Below, piece after piece: positions 62,998-64,000 of a stretch of 64,000 nt of DNA. The DNA is taken from contig CAVRXH010000006.1 in NCBI GenBank assembly GCA_963725175.1, forward strand, positions 3,100,001-3,164,000. Reading direction: 5' to 3'. The position numbers were made by a program, and so were the translations under genes. Under the pieces are notes generated by a model, which was given only the letters and a program-made list of their open reading frames with translations, was not told the origin of the DNA and did no database searches. Numbering within the stretch: the stretch's first letter is position 1; the number at the start of each line of letters is the position of its first letter. The stretch is from DASUBV01 sp963725175. GTDB taxonomy: Bacteria; Actinomycetota; Actinomycetes; Streptosporangiales; Streptosporangiaceae.

Positions 62998-64000
62998 TCA
63001 CCGGTCGCCGCCGGCGTCGTCCGGCTCGGTGACCCAGGCAGAGAACACCGGCACGCCGTGCCACGGCCCGCCCGCCGGATCTGTCGCCACCGCCACCACC
63101 GCGTGCGGCTGGCCGAACCGCAGCTCGGCGACCCTGCGCACCCCGGATCCCGCCAGCCGGGCGCTAGCCCTCAGCGTCACGGCGGTCACCGCCGCCGCCT
63201 CGAAACCGGTCCTGGTGTACCTGGCCGCCGCCGCCTGGCTCGCCTGCCAGGGGTCGGGACCGGCCAGCGCGTGCGCCGCGAGCCCGAAGCCCAGGTCCGG
63301 GTCATCCAGGCCGAGCTGGGTCCGCGCCGACCAGGCCGGGAGCACAGCGGTGAACCGGTCCTGCGTCGATCCGCCGCGGACCTGCTCTTCCCGGATCCGC
63401 CACAGCGGCGCGTCGCCAAGCGGCAGGTCGGCCAGCGCGCGCCTGGTCACCTGACGGCCGGCCGCGACGGCGCAGCCGAGCTGCTGCGCGGCGGCCAGCA
63501 CGGCCGGCGGCGCGGCGTCCGCGGCGGCGCTGATCACCAGCAGGCCGTCCCTGGCCCGCGCGATGTGCACCGCGGTGTCGCCGGCCTGCGGCGTGGCGGC
63601 GATGAACGACAGGTGCGCGCCGGGTTCCTGCCCGCCGCGCGGCGTGCGCAGCACCTGACCAAGCCCGGCGGCCCACGGGCTCGCCGGCCCAAGCTCGCTG
63701 GCCGGGGCAAGCTCGAACGGCATGTCCCAGGAGACCCTGGTGGCCAGCGCGGACGCCAGCACCAGGTAGACCGCGGGTGTCACCTCGAGCGGAAAACCAT
63801 CGATCATCCCGAACGAATGGTCCCGCGCCCACCGGTCCAGAGGGGCCTGCCCCGGCAGCGGGCCGGTGGCGACGCCTCCTGGCAGCCCGGCCTGCCAGGA
63901 GGCCAGTGCTGAGCGGGCCGGTGCTGGGCGGGCCGGTGCCTGGGGCCTGGTCCAGGCGGCGACCGCGCAGCCGACCAGCGGGTGCGGGTGCTCCAGCAGC
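62998..64000 (-). CDS. Serpin-family protein, 5' end beyond the window
   Basis: At least 333 residues, open to the window edge. RWARDHSFGMIDGFPLEV followed by VYLVLASALATRVSW and later WHGVPVFSAWVTEP resembles the shutter and C-terminal regions of bacterial serpin-like proteins. Serpins trap serine or cysteine proteases. The reactive-centre loop is not clearly recognisable and the N-terminal part is outside the window, so inhibitory activity cannot be judged. Upstream in the frame is an Ala/Pro-rich segment (PQAPARPAPARSAL). Confidence 0.6.
   Translation of the reverse strand, partial: LLEHPHPLVGCAVAAWTRPQAPARPAPARSALASWQAGLPGGVATGPLPGQAPLDRWARDHSFGMIDGFPLEVTPAVYLVLASALATRVSWDMPFELAPASELGPASPWAAGLGQVLRTPRGGQEPGAHLSFIAATPQAGDTAVHIARARDGLLVISAAADAAPPAVLAAAQQLGCAVAAGRQVTRRALADLPLGDAPLWRIREEQVRGGSTQDRFTAVLPAWSARTQLGLDDPDLGFGLAAHALAGPDPWQASQAAAARYTRTGFEAAAVTAVTLRASARLAGSGVRRVAELRFGQPHAVVAVATDPAGGPWHGVPVFSAWVTEPDDAGGDR

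Overview
The window is high-GC DNA from an actinomycete. GTG starts, 4-bp ATGA/GTGA gene overlaps, hairpin terminators mostly without U-tracts, a BldG-type anti-sigma antagonist locus, mycothiol-type amidase, MarP protease and a group 1h-type [NiFe]-hydrogenase all point there. A filamentous actinomycete related to Streptomyces/Streptosporangiales is likely, but the sequence alone does not fix the genus. I see no rRNA or tRNA gene, CRISPR array, insertion sequence or prophage.

Layout. 1-334: end of a cation-efflux transporter. 412-3370: a compact three-gene operon (unknown protein, P-loop NTPase, class I aminoacyl-tRNA-synthetase-like protein fused to an ASCH domain) preceded by helically phased direct repeats. 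3619-11182: a tightly packed six-gene island that looks like a small unrecognised biosynthetic cluster (diiron ferritin-like enzyme, carbamoyltransferase-like protein, sulfotransferase-like protein, ATP-grasp ligase, MFS exporter, GNAT/FemX-like acyltransferase). 11218-18495: CrtI-like oxidoreductase, GH1 glucosidase, HD nucleotidase, TauE permease with an ABC ATPase, SerB and SixA. 18613-24533: hppA, RsbW-like anti-sigma factor, bldG and MrfA-like helicase, in the order recalled for the Streptomyces bldG region. 25140-35403: HAD phosphatase, holin-like protein, epoxide-hydrolase-like enzyme, DUF309 protein, MarP, NUDIX, Nth, ComF and two tandem membrane paralogues. 35400-36371: CorA. 36435-53613: a complete high-affinity [NiFe]-hydrogenase locus, with structural and electron-transfer genes leftward and maturation genes rightward (regulator, YceI, two SIS proteins, a HypC-like protein, protease, hypCDEAB), then hypF leftward. 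53635-64000: HicA-like toxin module with a palindromic operator, K+ channel, amidohydrolase, Mca, DksA-like protein, a giant DUF222-HNH protein, aquaporin, a secreted repeat protein and a serpin-like protein cut by the window edge.

How the genes work together. The hydrogenase block would let the cell oxidise trace H2. HhySL carries the active site, the HhyE-like protein probably relays electrons, HypA/B insert nickel, HypC/D/E/F build Fe(CN)2CO, and the endopeptidase removes the large-subunit tail. The 3.6-11.2 kb island has the chemistry of a tailoring/amide-ligation pathway with its own exporter, but its product is unknown.

Main caveat. Thirteen otherwise conserved genes are each broken by one single-base indel, seven of them in the hydrogenase block. 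Because serB, hppA and comF are affected in the same way, uncorrected sequencing errors are likelier than gene decay. I annotate each as one gene and give the break point.
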